Made by a program: the position numbers and the translations under genes. Under the pieces are notes generated by a model. It made no database searches, was not told where the DNA came from, and saw nothing but the letters and a program-made list of their open reading frames with translations. Positions 26,222 to 33,934 of a DNA stretch of 64,000 nucleotides are shown here, one piece after another; positions within the stretch are counted from its first letter, which is position 1; each line of letters starts with the position of its first letter. The DNA lies in the NCBI RefSeq assembly GCF_003337555.1, contig NZ_QPJK01000004.1, forward strand, positions 62,001-126,000, written 5' to 3'. Source of the DNA: Pseudorhodoferax soli (GTDB lineage Bacteria; Pseudomonadota; Gammaproteobacteria; Burkholderiales; Burkholderiaceae_C).

Positions 26222-27202
26222 TCAGGCGGGCTTGATGCCCAGGCGCTGGATCAGCTCGCGGAATGTAGCGTTGTCGCGTGCGATCACCGATCTGAATCCG
26301 GCTTCGTCGAGGTAGCCCTCGCCCATGTTCTGCTTGGTCATGGTCTCGCGCAGGGCCGGCTCGCGCAGGGTCTTGGCCATGGCCTCACGGAGCACCGCCA
26401 GCGCTTCCGGCGGCGTGCCCTTGGGCGCGGCCAAGCCGCGCCAGCCACCGACCAAGAGGTCGATGCCGCGCTCCTTGAGCGTCGGCACCTGCTCCCAGCC
26501 GGCCGCAATGCGCTTGTCGGCCATCACGGCCAGCGGGCGGATCTTGCCGGCCTGCACATAGGTGGCCACCTCCACAGGCGTCACGGCCACGGCGTCGATG
26601 TGGCCGCCCAGCAGGTCCAGCACGGCCGGGTTGGCGCCGCGGAACGGCACGTGGTTGAGCTGCACGCCGGCCTTGTCCTCCAGCGCCGCAGCGGCCAGGT
26701 GGCCGAGCGAGCCGGGGCCGGCATTGCCCACGCGCAGGTCGCCCGGCGCCTTGCGTGCGGCGGCGAGGAATTCCTCCGCCGTCTTGTACGGCGCCTCGGT
26801 GCGCACGGCGATGGTGGCCGGGTCGGCATTGAGGCGCGCGATGGGCAGCACATCGTCGGCGCTGAACTTCACCACGCCCATGTGCGGAATCATGGTGATC
26901 TCCACCGTGATGATGGCCAGCTTGTAGCCGTCGGGCCGCGCGTTGATGAGCTCGGCCCAGCCCACGCCGCCGCTGGCGCCGGCGCGGTTCACGACGATCA
27001 GGCTCTGGCCCAGATGCGGGCGCGCGCTCTCGGCCAGCGCACGCGCCAGCACGTCGGTGCCGCCACCGGCCGCGAAGGGCACGATCAGTTCGATGGGCTT
27101 GTTCGGATAGGCCGCCTGCGCAAAAGCGGGCGCGGCGACGGCGGCCGAGGCACCGGCAAGCAGCACGGAGCGGCGCGTGACACCGGGACGGATCGATGGC
27201 AT
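26222..27202 (-). CDS. TctC/Bug-family periplasmic solute-binding protein (326 aa)
   Basis: A second Bug receptor of the operon, distinct from the one at 23715. The signal peptide is TRRSVLLAGASAAVAAPAFA, again with twin Arg. Mature domain marks are LIVPFAAGGGTDVLAR, VNRAGASGGVGWAEL and RVGNAGPGSLGH. It should deliver a small anionic or polar ligand to a TctAB or other permease encoded elsewhere. It lies 59 bases after the IolC-like gene and 20 before the SDR. Confidence 0.88.
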   Translation of the reverse strand: MPSIRPGVTRRSVLLAGASAAVAAPAFAQAAYPNKPIELIVPFAAGGGTDVLARALAESARPHLGQSLIVVNRAGASGGVGWAELINARPDGYKLAIITVEITMIPHMGVVKFSADDVLPIARLNADPATIAVRTEAPYKTAEEFLAAARKAPGDLRVGNAGPGSLGHLAAAALEDKAGVQLNHVPFRGANPAVLDLLGGHIDAVAVTPVEVATYVQAGKIRPLAVMADKRIAAGWEQVPTLKERGIDLLVGGWRGLAAPKGTPPEALAVLREAMAKTLREPALRETMTKQNMGEGYLDEAGFRSVIARDNATFRELIQRLGIKPA

Positions 27203-27261
27203 GGAAGTCTCCTGATGGAATGAATGCACGAGGGGCGTGGCCGCATCGCGGCAGCGCGTGT

Positions 27262-29199
27262 TCAGCCGCGGCTGGCGCGCCAGCCTGCAATCAAACGGCG
27301 GAAGTTGGCCGCCACCTGCGCGGTGAACGCCGCGTCGTCGATCTCGCCCTGCAGCCAGGCCGCGGCGGGTGCCGTCCAGCAGCTGCGGCCGACCATGAAG
27401 CCCTTGACGATGGGTGCCTGCGCAGCCTGGAAGCTGGCGACCAGCTGCTCCAGCGGCTGCGACAGGCCCAGGATCACCGCGCCGCGGCACCAGGGGTCGC
27501 GCTCGCGCACCAGCGCGTCCAGCGCCTGCCATTGCGCGGCGGCCATGGGCGGCAGCTTCCACCACTCGGGTTGGAAGCCCAGGTCGTAGAGGCGCCGCAC
27601 GGCGCGCACCACGGCCTGGCCCTCGTCGCCCGGGGCCAGCGTGTCGGCCGGCGGGATCAGCTCGAGCAGCAGCTCGTGGCCGCTGGCGCGCGTGGCCTCC
27701 CACACCTGCTGCAGCCATTCCTCCTGCTCGGTGCGCAGCGCCTCGGCGTCGTCCGGGTGGTAGAAGGCCAGGCACTTGACGGTGTGTTCGCGCGGCCAGT
27801 GCGCCAGTTCCGAGGCCAGCGAGGCCGTGCCGTCGAAGCGCAGCGGGCGCGAGCCGGGCTTCTCCACCGGGCGGCCGATCCACCAGCCGCGGCCGGCGGC
27901 GGCGTGCAGCGCGGCCTGGCCGATGCGCCCGTCGATCAGCACGCCGACGCGGCCGCGGTTTCCACTGTCCTGCTCGACCTGCGCAACCACCTCGTTCAGC
28001 AGCAGCTTGAGCGCGGGCAGGCGCGCGGCATCGGCGCCGGTGGTGCGCGCCAGGTCTTCGAGCTGCGAGCGGTGGTCGTAGGCCAGCACGCAGACCTCGG
28101 GCCACTGCGCGCGGGGCGCGGAGACACGGTGCAGGTGCGACAGCACCGGGTCCTTGTCGGGCCGCGGGTGGCGGTGGCCGGAGAACCAGTGCGCCAGCTC
28201 GGCCTGCGTGGGCATGGCCGGCGCGCAGCCGTGGCGCGACACCACGATGGCGCCGCAGGCGTTGGCAATGGCGGCCGACTCGGCCAGCGTCTTGCCGCGC
28301 AGCAGCCCGGCCAGCAGGCCCGAGGCAAAGGCATCGCCCGCGCCCAGCACGTTGAGCACCTCGATGCGTTCGCCCAGCACTGTGGGCGCGTCGTCGATGG
28401 CGGCCGGCACCGCGCCCTCGATCAGGCTGCAGCCCAGCGGGCCGCGCTTGACGACGAAGACCGCCTGCGTGTGTTCCCGCGCCCGGCGCAGGCTGGCCAT
28501 GAGATCGCCCTCCACGCCGCCGGCGATCATCCATTCCTCTTCGGTGCCGATGATGAGTTCGAACTGGCCGAGCTGGGCTTGCAGGTGGGCCGAGACGCTG
28601 TCGCTCCCCACGTAGCGCGTCTCGCCGTCGCCCTTGGCCGCCAGGCCCCACAGCACGGGGCGGTAGTCGATGTCCAGCGCGCGCACCAGGCCATGGCGGC
28701 CCGCGATCTCCAGCGCGCGCCGGCTCGCGGCCAGCGTGCCGGGCGTGGACAAATGCGTGCCCGTGATCACCAGGCAGCGGCAGCGGGCGAGGAAGTCTTC
28801 GGAGATGGCGGCCGCGTCGATGGCCATGTCGGCGCAGTTCTCGCGGGCGAACAGCAGCGGAAAGCTGTGCTGGTCGCGCAGGCCCAGCAGCACCATGCCC
28901 GTGAGGCGTTCGCGGTCGACCTGCACCTGGCTCACGTCGCAACCCTCGCGGCGCAGCGTTTCCAGCAGGAAGCGGCCGTTCTGCTCGTCGCCCACGCGCG
29001 AGACCATGGCCGAGCGCAGGCCCAGCCGCGCGGTGCCGAAGGCCATGTTGGCGGACGAGCCGCCCAGGTACTTGTTGAAGCTGTGGGCCTCCTCCAGCGA
29101 GCAGCCGATCTGCTGCGCGTAAAGGTCCACGGCCATGCGGCCCAGGCAGGCCACGTCGAAGTCGCGCGCATCGGCGCTGGGGAAGTGCAAACTCGGCAT
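27262..29199 (-). CDS. iolC: Bifunctional 5-dehydro-2-deoxygluconokinase/aldolase, IolC-DUF2090 fusion (645 aa)
   Basis: The N-terminal half is a PfkB-type kinase: GGSSANMAFGTARLG near residue 50 and catalytic Asp289 in VLGAGDAFASG, as in 5-dehydro-2-deoxygluconokinase of inositol catabolism. The C-terminal half (from about 365: VLAYDHRSQLEDLA, ending IVKGFMVGRS) is DUF2090, the class-I-aldolase-like domain often fused to IolC in proteobacteria and thought to cleave the phosphorylated product. The ATG at 29199 is preferred over a GTG one codon earlier. It heads a five-gene operon and is divergent from an RpiR regulator. No iolB, D, E or G is in the window. Confidence 0.9.
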   Translation of the reverse strand: MPSLHFPSADARDFDVACLGRMAVDLYAQQIGCSLEEAHSFNKYLGGSSANMAFGTARLGLRSAMVSRVGDEQNGRFLLETLRREGCDVSQVQVDRERLTGMVLLGLRDQHSFPLLFARENCADMAIDAAAISEDFLARCRCLVITGTHLSTPGTLAASRRALEIAGRHGLVRALDIDYRPVLWGLAAKGDGETRYVGSDSVSAHLQAQLGQFELIIGTEEEWMIAGGVEGDLMASLRRAREHTQAVFVVKRGPLGCSLIEGAVPAAIDDAPTVLGERIEVLNVLGAGDAFASGLLAGLLRGKTLAESAAIANACGAIVVSRHGCAPAMPTQAELAHWFSGHRHPRPDKDPVLSHLHRVSAPRAQWPEVCVLAYDHRSQLEDLARTTGADAARLPALKLLLNEVVAQVEQDSGNRGRVGVLIDGRIGQAALHAAAGRGWWIGRPVEKPGSRPLRFDGTASLASELAHWPREHTVKCLAFYHPDDAEALRTEQEEWLQQVWEATRASGHELLLELIPPADTLAPGDEGQAVVRAVRRLYDLGFQPEWWKLPPMAAAQWQALDALVRERDPWCRGAVILGLSQPLEQLVASFQAAQAPIVKGFMVGRSCWTAPAAAWLQGEIDDAAFTAQVAANFRRLIAGWRASRG

Positions 29200-29246
29200 C
29201 ACAGCAGGCTCGGCATGAAGGAACTGGGCGCCATGGTATCGTGTTT

Positions 29247-29260
29247 AGAAATAAATTTCC
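29247..29260. promoter_or_regulatory. IolR-like inverted repeat between iolC and its regulator
   Basis: AGAA-ATAAAT-TTCC matches the palindrome GGAA-N6-TTCC described for the rhizobial RpiR-family IolR at seven of eight bases; its inner arms GAAAT/ATTTC are perfect. It lies in the short gap between the two divergent starts. The stretch is AT-rich in a GC-rich region. Confidence 0.5.
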
Positions 29261-29266
29261 AATACT

Positions 29267-30157
29267 TTGAAAAATAGAAATGCCCCTGCGGCGCCCGCTG
29301 CCACGCTGGCGCCCTATGCCGATGCCGACGCCTTCCTGGCGGCCGTGCGCGCCGGCTACGAGCCGCTGTCGCGCCAGCTCAAGGCCATCGCCCGCCATGT
29401 GGAGGCGCAGCGCGACCGGCTGGCACTGGACGGCATCCAGGAGACCGCGCGCCAGTGCGAGGTCCAGCCCTCGGCCGTGGTGCGCTTCGCCAAGCACTTC
29501 GGGCTCGCCGGCTATTCGGAGATGCAAGCCCTGTTCCGCGCCGGCGCGGCGCGCCAGCTGGCGGCCGAGGGCGGCTACCAGCAGCGCGTGCGCGCCCTGG
29601 CCGGCGCCGGCTCGCCCGCGCAGATCGCGCACGAGGTGATCGGCGGCAGCATCGCCAGCCTGCAAGCCTTGCAGCAGGGCCTGCCAGAGGGCGATTTCGA
29701 CGCGGCGGTCGACCTCATGGCCCAGGCGCCCGCGCTGTGGCTGGTGGCCTCGCGCCGCGCGTTTCCGGTCGGCGCCTACCTGGCCTATGCGCTGCAGCAC
29801 ACCGACAAGCCGGTGCACTGGCTGCACGGCCTGGGCCACATGCAGGAAGGCGAGCTGCGCGCGCTGGCCGCGGGCGACGTGCTGGTGGCCGTGTCCTTCG
29901 CGCCCTATGCGAGCGAGACACTCAACGTGGTGGAAAGCGCCGCGGCGCGCGGCGCCAAGGTGCTGGCGCTGACCGACAGCCGGCTGAGCCCCTTGGCCAA
30001 GCGCGCCGACGCGGTGCTGCTGGCGCAGGACGGCGCCACCTTCGGCTTCCGCTCGCTGACCAGCACGCTGTGCCTGGCGCAGTCGCTGTTCCTGGGGCTG
30101 GCCTGGCGCATGGAGCTGGCCTACGGGCAGAGCGCACCAGGGCAATCTGCGCCATGA
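29267..30157 (+). CDS. RpiR/MurR-family transcriptional regulator (296 aa)
   Basis: An N-terminal helix-turn-helix of RpiR type (about 30-105, with IQETARQCEVQPSAVVRFAKHFGLAGYSEMQ split over helices) is followed by a C-terminal SIS sugar-phosphate-binding domain (about 130-285: VASRRAFPVGAYLAYAL, then AVSFAPYASETLNVVESAAARGA). It likely senses a phosphorylated sugar from the iolC operon. The only in-frame start compatible with the upstream stop (TAA at 29252) and family length is the TTG at 29267, without a clear ribosome site; an out-of-frame ATG lies at 29280. Confidence 0.85.
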   Translation: MKNRNAPAAPAATLAPYADADAFLAAVRAGYEPLSRQLKAIARHVEAQRDRLALDGIQETARQCEVQPSAVVRFAKHFGLAGYSEMQALFRAGAARQLAAEGGYQQRVRALAGAGSPAQIAHEVIGGSIASLQALQQGLPEGDFDAAVDLMAQAPALWLVASRRAFPVGAYLAYALQHTDKPVHWLHGLGHMQEGELRALAAGDVLVAVSFAPYASETLNVVESAAARGAKVLALTDSRLSPLAKRADAVLLAQDGATFGFRSLTSTLCLAQSLFLGLAWRMELAYGQSAPGQSAP

Positions 30158-30227
30158 ACAGGGCCGGACCACTTCAGACCCCGTTGATAGGGTCCGAACT
30201 AAACTGCCCTGCACTCAGGAGATTGCC

Positions 30228-30455
30228 ATGACCACTCTTGTCGAAGAACTCTCGCGCAAGGCGCTGGCTCTATCGCCGGGCGAGCGTGTGCAGCTCGCCG
30301 AAGCGTTGCTGGCCACAGTCCAAGACGTCGACGCCGAGGCGGAAGCAGCCTGGGACGAAGAAATCCTGCGCCGCATCGTCGACATCGACAGCGGCAACGC
30401 CAAACTCATCCCCGCCGCCGAGGTCTTTGCCGACGTTCGCCGCCTGATCGAGTGA
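30228..30455 (+). CDS. Antitoxin of an addiction module, unstable-antitoxin family (75 aa)
   Basis: A small acidic protein with the family pattern of putative addiction-module antitoxins: SPGERVQLAEALLATV, then AEAAWDEEILRRI and a C-terminal EVFADVRRLI that would wrap the toxin. It likely neutralises the ParE/RelE-type toxin encoded next and represses the operon. Its TGA stop overlaps the toxin's GTG start as GTGA. The ribosome site AGGAG (30215-30219) precedes the ATG. Confidence 0.88.
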   Translation: MTTLVEELSRKALALSPGERVQLAEALLATVQDVDAEAEAAWDEEILRRIVDIDSGNAKLIPAAEVFADVRRLIE

Positions 30456-30754
30456 AGCCGGTCCGCATCCACGATGCGGCCCGGGCCGAGATCGTGCATG
30501 AAGCGCTGTACTACAAGGCGGTCAGCCAAGCCTTGGCGCAACGCTTCGTCAAGGCTGTCGAGGATGCCATCGCCCTTGCAGCCGAGTTTCCTGCGATGGG
30601 CACCGCGCACAAGCATGGCACGCGGCGCTGCTATCCCAAGAAGTTCCCGTTTTCGGTGGTCTACCTTGACCGCCAGGATGAAATCTACGTTCTGGCCATC
30701 GCGCCCTTTTCCAGGAAGCCCGACTACTGGAAGTCAAGGCGCGTCGAAGGCTGA
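30452..30754 (+). CDS. ParE/RelE-type toxin (100 aa)
   Basis: A RelE/ParE-fold toxin: IHDAARAEIVHEALYYKAV, a central FPAMGTAHKHGTRRCYPKKFPF and the last strand YVLAIAPFSRKPDYWKSR, which carries the basic residues typical of the family. ParE members poison DNA gyrase and RelE members cut mRNA; the sequence does not decide between them. The start is GTG at 30452, overlapping the antitoxin stop, so the toxin is translated only after the antitoxin. Confidence 0.88.
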   Translation: MKPVRIHDAARAEIVHEALYYKAVSQALAQRFVKAVEDAIALAAEFPAMGTAHKHGTRRCYPKKFPFSVVYLDRQDEIYVLAIAPFSRKPDYWKSRRVEG

Positions 30755-30774
30755 TTGAAAAAAGCGACTGAACG

Positions 30775-31323
30775 ATGACGTTGACACCATCCCACCGCCG
30801 CCCCCAGGTCTGCGTGCTCGGCAGCGCCGAGCCCGGCAGCGCGGCCTACGAGCTGGCCGCCGCGGCCGGCCGGCTGCTGGCGCAGCTCGGCATCACGCTG
30901 GTCAGCGGCTGCGGCAGCCCGGCCACGCGCGTGGCGGCCGAACAGGCCATCGCCGCGGGCGGGCTGGTGGTCAGCATCGTGCCGCCGGGCGAGATGCCGG
31001 CGCCGGACTGGCCAGCCACGGTGGTGATCCCTTGCGGCATGGGCGATGCCCGCAACCTGCTGATGGCGCTGGCAGGCGATGCCTGCCTGGTCATCGGCGG
31101 GCGCGCCGGCACCATCTCCGAGGTTTGCCTGGCCTGGCTGCACCACCGGCCGCTGCTGCCACTGACGGGCTGCGGCGGCTGGTCCGACGGGCTGCTGCAG
31201 AACCCGCCGGACGAGCGCGGCAATGCGCCCATCCTGCCTTGGGATTCGGTGGCGGCGCTGGAGGCGCAGCTGCGCCAGCTGGGCTTGGTCGCGGCTGCCG
31301 GGAACCAGCGCCAGGCTGCGTGA
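30775..31323 (+). CDS. TIGR00725-type LOG/DprA-like Rossmann protein (182 aa)
   Basis: A SLOG-superfamily protein of the TIGR00725 group: VCVLGSAEPGSAAYELA at the nucleotide-binding start, LVSGCGSPATRVAAEQA, then IGGRAGTISEV in place of the PGGxGT motif of cytokinin-type phosphoribohydrolases. The altered motif leaves catalysis uncertain; a nucleotide-ligand-binding role is possible. It follows the toxin-antitoxin pair by 20 bases but is probably a separate unit with the TerB and esterase genes. Confidence 0.82.
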   Translation: MTLTPSHRRPQVCVLGSAEPGSAAYELAAAAGRLLAQLGITLVSGCGSPATRVAAEQAIAAGGLVVSIVPPGEMPAPDWPATVVIPCGMGDARNLLMALAGDACLVIGGRAGTISEVCLAWLHHRPLLPLTGCGGWSDGLLQNPPDERGNAPILPWDSVAALEAQLRQLGLVAAAGNQRQAA

Positions 31324-31358
31324 ATCCACCCCTGACTGCCGCCCCCGAAAGCCTTTGC

Positions 31359-31829
31359 ATGCTGCGCACCCTCAAGGACCTGTTCGACGCCTTCACCGCC
31401 CCCGCCGCCGGCCAGTCGCTGGCGCAGCGCGAGCACACCCAGCAGCTGGCCGCCGCGGTGCTGCTGGTCGAGGTCATGCGCGCAGAGCCCGGTGCCGGGC
31501 CGGCCGAACAGCAAGCCGTGCTCGAGGCGCCGCGCCGCAAGTTCGCATTGACCGACGATGAGATCGCGCGGCTGCTGGAACTGGCCAACACCGAAGCCCA
31601 GACGCTGTACGACTACCACCGCTTCACCAGCGTGCTGAACGAACGCTTCACGCAGCCGCAGAAGGTGGCGCTGGTCGAGGCGCTGTGGACCGTGGCCTAT
31701 GCCGACCTGCACGTGGCGGCCCACGAGAACCACACCATCCTCAAGATCGCCGACCTGCTGCATGTCACCCACGGCGAATACATCGCCGCCAAGCTGCACG
31801 CCAAGCAGGCCGCCACGGGCGCGGCCTAA
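31359..31829 (+). CDS. TerB-family tellurite-resistance-like protein (156 aa)
   Basis: A single all-helical TerB domain: an acidic helix pair around LAAAVLLVEVMRAE, then FALTDDEIARLLELANTEA, and the ending VAYADLHVAAHENHTILKIADLLHV, with acidic residues fitting the metal-binding TerB fold. The family is linked to tellurite and other stress, but stand-alone proteins such as this one are poorly characterised. The gene is 35 bases after the LOG-like gene and 28 before the esterase. Confidence 0.85.
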   Translation: MLRTLKDLFDAFTAPAAGQSLAQREHTQQLAAAVLLVEVMRAEPGAGPAEQQAVLEAPRRKFALTDDEIARLLELANTEAQTLYDYHRFTSVLNERFTQPQKVALVEALWTVAYADLHVAAHENHTILKIADLLHVTHGEYIAAKLHAKQAATGAA

Positions 31830-31857
31830 CATCGGCACTTTTCCCATCCAGGCCGCC

Positions 31858-32532
31858 ATGTCACCACTGCTCGACGCCATCCACATCGAATCCGCCCCCT
31901 CGCCCACCGCCGCCGTGATCTGGCTGCATGGCCTGGGTGCCAGCGGCGACGACTTCGCCGCCATCGTGCCCGAGCTGGACCTGTCCGGCTGCGCGCCGAT
32001 CCGCTTCGTGTTCCCGCATGCGCCGGTGATGCCGGTGACCATCAACAACGGCTTCGAGATGCCGGCCTGGTACGACATCTTCGCGCCCGACCTGGTGCGC
32101 CGCGAAGATGCCGCAGGCATCGGCCGCTCGGTGCTGGCCATCGAGGCCCTGATCGCCCACGAAGTGGCGCGCGGCATCCCGGCGCGCCGCATCGTGCTGG
32201 CGGGCTTCTCACAGGGCTGCGCGATGACGCTGCACGCCGGGCTGCGCCATCCCGAGCGGCTGGCCGGGCTGGTCGCGCTGTCGGGCTACCTGCCGCTGGC
32301 CGACAGCCTGGCGGCCGAGCGGCACCCGGCCAACTTCGGCACGCCGATCTTCATGGCGCACGGCACGGCCGATCCGGTGGTGGTGCTGCCGCGCGCGCAG
32401 GAGGCCCGCGCCGTGCTGGAGAAGCTCGGCTACCAGGTGCAATGGCGGACGTACCCGATGCCGCACAGCGTGCATCCGGACGAGATCGCCGACATCTCGG
32501 CCTTCCTGCAGCAGGTGCTGCCGGCGGCCTGA
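31858..32532 (+). CDS. Carboxylesterase/acyl-protein thioesterase-like hydrolase (224 aa)
   Basis: An alpha/beta hydrolase of the phospholipase/carboxylesterase family (EstB type). Early motif VIWLHGLGASGDDF, nucleophile Ser in GFSQGCAM, catalytic Asp in AHGTADPVV and His in MPHSVHPDE, all at family spacing. It is cytosolic and should hydrolyse short-chain esters. It is last of the three-gene group, ending 15 bases from the convergent phosphofructokinase gene. Confidence 0.9.
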   Translation: MSPLLDAIHIESAPSPTAAVIWLHGLGASGDDFAAIVPELDLSGCAPIRFVFPHAPVMPVTINNGFEMPAWYDIFAPDLVRREDAAGIGRSVLAIEALIAHEVARGIPARRIVLAGFSQGCAMTLHAGLRHPERLAGLVALSGYLPLADSLAAERHPANFGTPIFMAHGTADPVVVLPRAQEARAVLEKLGYQVQWRTYPMPHSVHPDEIADISAFLQQVLPAA

Positions 32533-32547
32533 CGCTGTGGCAGGCGA

Positions 32548-33765
32548 TCAGCCAGCGCTTGCGCGCGGCGCCACGGCCGGCAGGCGCAGCCGCTGCGTCT
32601 GCACCCGGCCGCTGCCCAGCAGTGGCAGCAGGTAGTCCAGGAAGGCCGGCGTCACATCGCTGCCGCTGGCGGCGATGAAGGCGTCGTCCATGGTGCGCGT
32701 GCGCGCGGCCACCGTGGCCAGGGGGATCAGCGGGTAGTGCGCGCCCAGGCCCTCAGTGCGCAGCACCGCCACCGAACCAGCCACGTGGCCCTGCATCGCG
32801 TAGCGCATGGCCTGCTCGCCCACGGCGCGGGCCTCGCGCTGGTCCACATCCGATACGCAGCCGACGAAGGAGCGCTGCAGGTAGCCCAGCGTGTCGCCCC
32901 GCACGCGCGACAGGCCCAGGCGTGCCTTGATCTGCTCGCACAGCAGATCGGCCAGCGCACCCGTGCCCGACAGCTGCACGTTGCCGTGCGCATCGCGCGC
33001 CAGCGCCTTGCCGAGCTGGGCCAGGATGGGCTGGCCATCGGCGTCGTGGATGCCTTCGGACACCGCCACCACGCAGCGCCCCAGGCGCTGCACGACGGCC
33101 TGCACCTCGGCCAGGAAGCGCTCGGTGTCGAAGGCGCGCTCGGGCAGGTAGATGAGGTGCGGGCCGTCGTCGGGGTGCTGGCGCGCCGCCGCCGCAGCCG
33201 CGGTGAGGAAGCCGGCATGCCGGCCCATCACCACCCCGATGTAGACCCCGTGCAGCGCCGCGTTGTCCAGGTCGGCCCCGGCGAAGGCCTGGGCCACGAA
33301 GCGCGCGGCCGAGGGGTAGCCCGGCGTGTGGTCGTTGCCCATCAGGTCGTTGTCGATGGTCTTGGGGATGTGGATGCAGCTGAGCGGATAGCCCTGGGCC
33401 TGCGCCGCCTCGCTGACGATGCGCACGGTGTCCGAAGAGTCGTTGCCGCCGATGTAGAAGAACTGGCCGATGGCGCGCGCACGCAGCACGTCGAAGATGG
33501 CGGCGCAGTAGGCCGCGTCGGGCTTGTCGCGGGTCGAGCCCAGGGCCGCTGCCGGCGTGGTGGCCACCTGCTCCAGCAGCTCGGCACTGGCGCCGCCCAG
33601 GTCGACCAGGTCGTCGCGCACGATGCCCTTGACACCGTGGCGTGCGCCGTACACCGCACCGATGCCGGCGTGGCGCCGCGCCTCCAGCACCACGCCCACC
33701 AGCGACTGGTTGATGACGGCGGTGGGGCCGCCGCCCTGGGCGACCAGGATGTTGATCGGGTTCAT
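32548..33765 (-). CDS. pfp: Pyrophosphate-type 6-phosphofructokinase (405 aa)
   Basis: Phosphorylates fructose 6-phosphate to the 1,6-bisphosphate, probably with pyrophosphate and reversibly. The phosphoryl-donor motif reads GGNDS (106-110): the Asp109 replaces the Gly of ATP-type enzymes and is the known marker of PPi use. The second marker, a Lys before TIDND (PKTIDND, Lys135), is also present. The ATG at 33765 follows a strong GAGGAG; upstream in-frame Met codons lack this. It lies 169 bases downstream of fruA on the same strand, so it may be the tail of the fructose operon. That gap holds no gene. Confidence 0.88.
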   Translation of the reverse strand: MNPINILVAQGGGPTAVINQSLVGVVLEARRHAGIGAVYGARHGVKGIVRDDLVDLGGASAELLEQVATTPAAALGSTRDKPDAAYCAAIFDVLRARAIGQFFYIGGNDSSDTVRIVSEAAQAQGYPLSCIHIPKTIDNDLMGNDHTPGYPSAARFVAQAFAGADLDNAALHGVYIGVVMGRHAGFLTAAAAAARQHPDDGPHLIYLPERAFDTERFLAEVQAVVQRLGRCVVAVSEGIHDADGQPILAQLGKALARDAHGNVQLSGTGALADLLCEQIKARLGLSRVRGDTLGYLQRSFVGCVSDVDQREARAVGEQAMRYAMQGHVAGSVAVLRTEGLGAHYPLIPLATVAARTRTMDDAFIAASGSDVTPAFLDYLLPLLGSGRVQTQRLRLPAVAPRASAG

Positions 33766-33934
33766 GGGCTCGTCTCCTCGTGTGTCATGGCGGCCCGGCG
33801 GTTGCACGGGCTGGCACGCAGCTTCTCACATGGCGCGGCCACCGCCACCCGGTGGATGCCGCGGCCCGCAGGCAGCAGCCACGCTGGCTGTGCCGGGCAC
33901 CGCCATACCGGGCCGAGGCGGCCGCTGTCCGTGC

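Noticed and set aside
26222-30214. A 1330-codon minus-strand frame ending in the TctC gene
   Set aside because: Only the final 326 codons, starting with a signal peptide at 27202, are real; the upstream part is a shadow of iolC and the RpiR gene.
33766-33934. Possible small gene or regulatory RNA between fruA and pfp
   Set aside because: No frame with a ribosome site and no convincing hairpin or promoter was seen; only the pfp ribosome site is clear.
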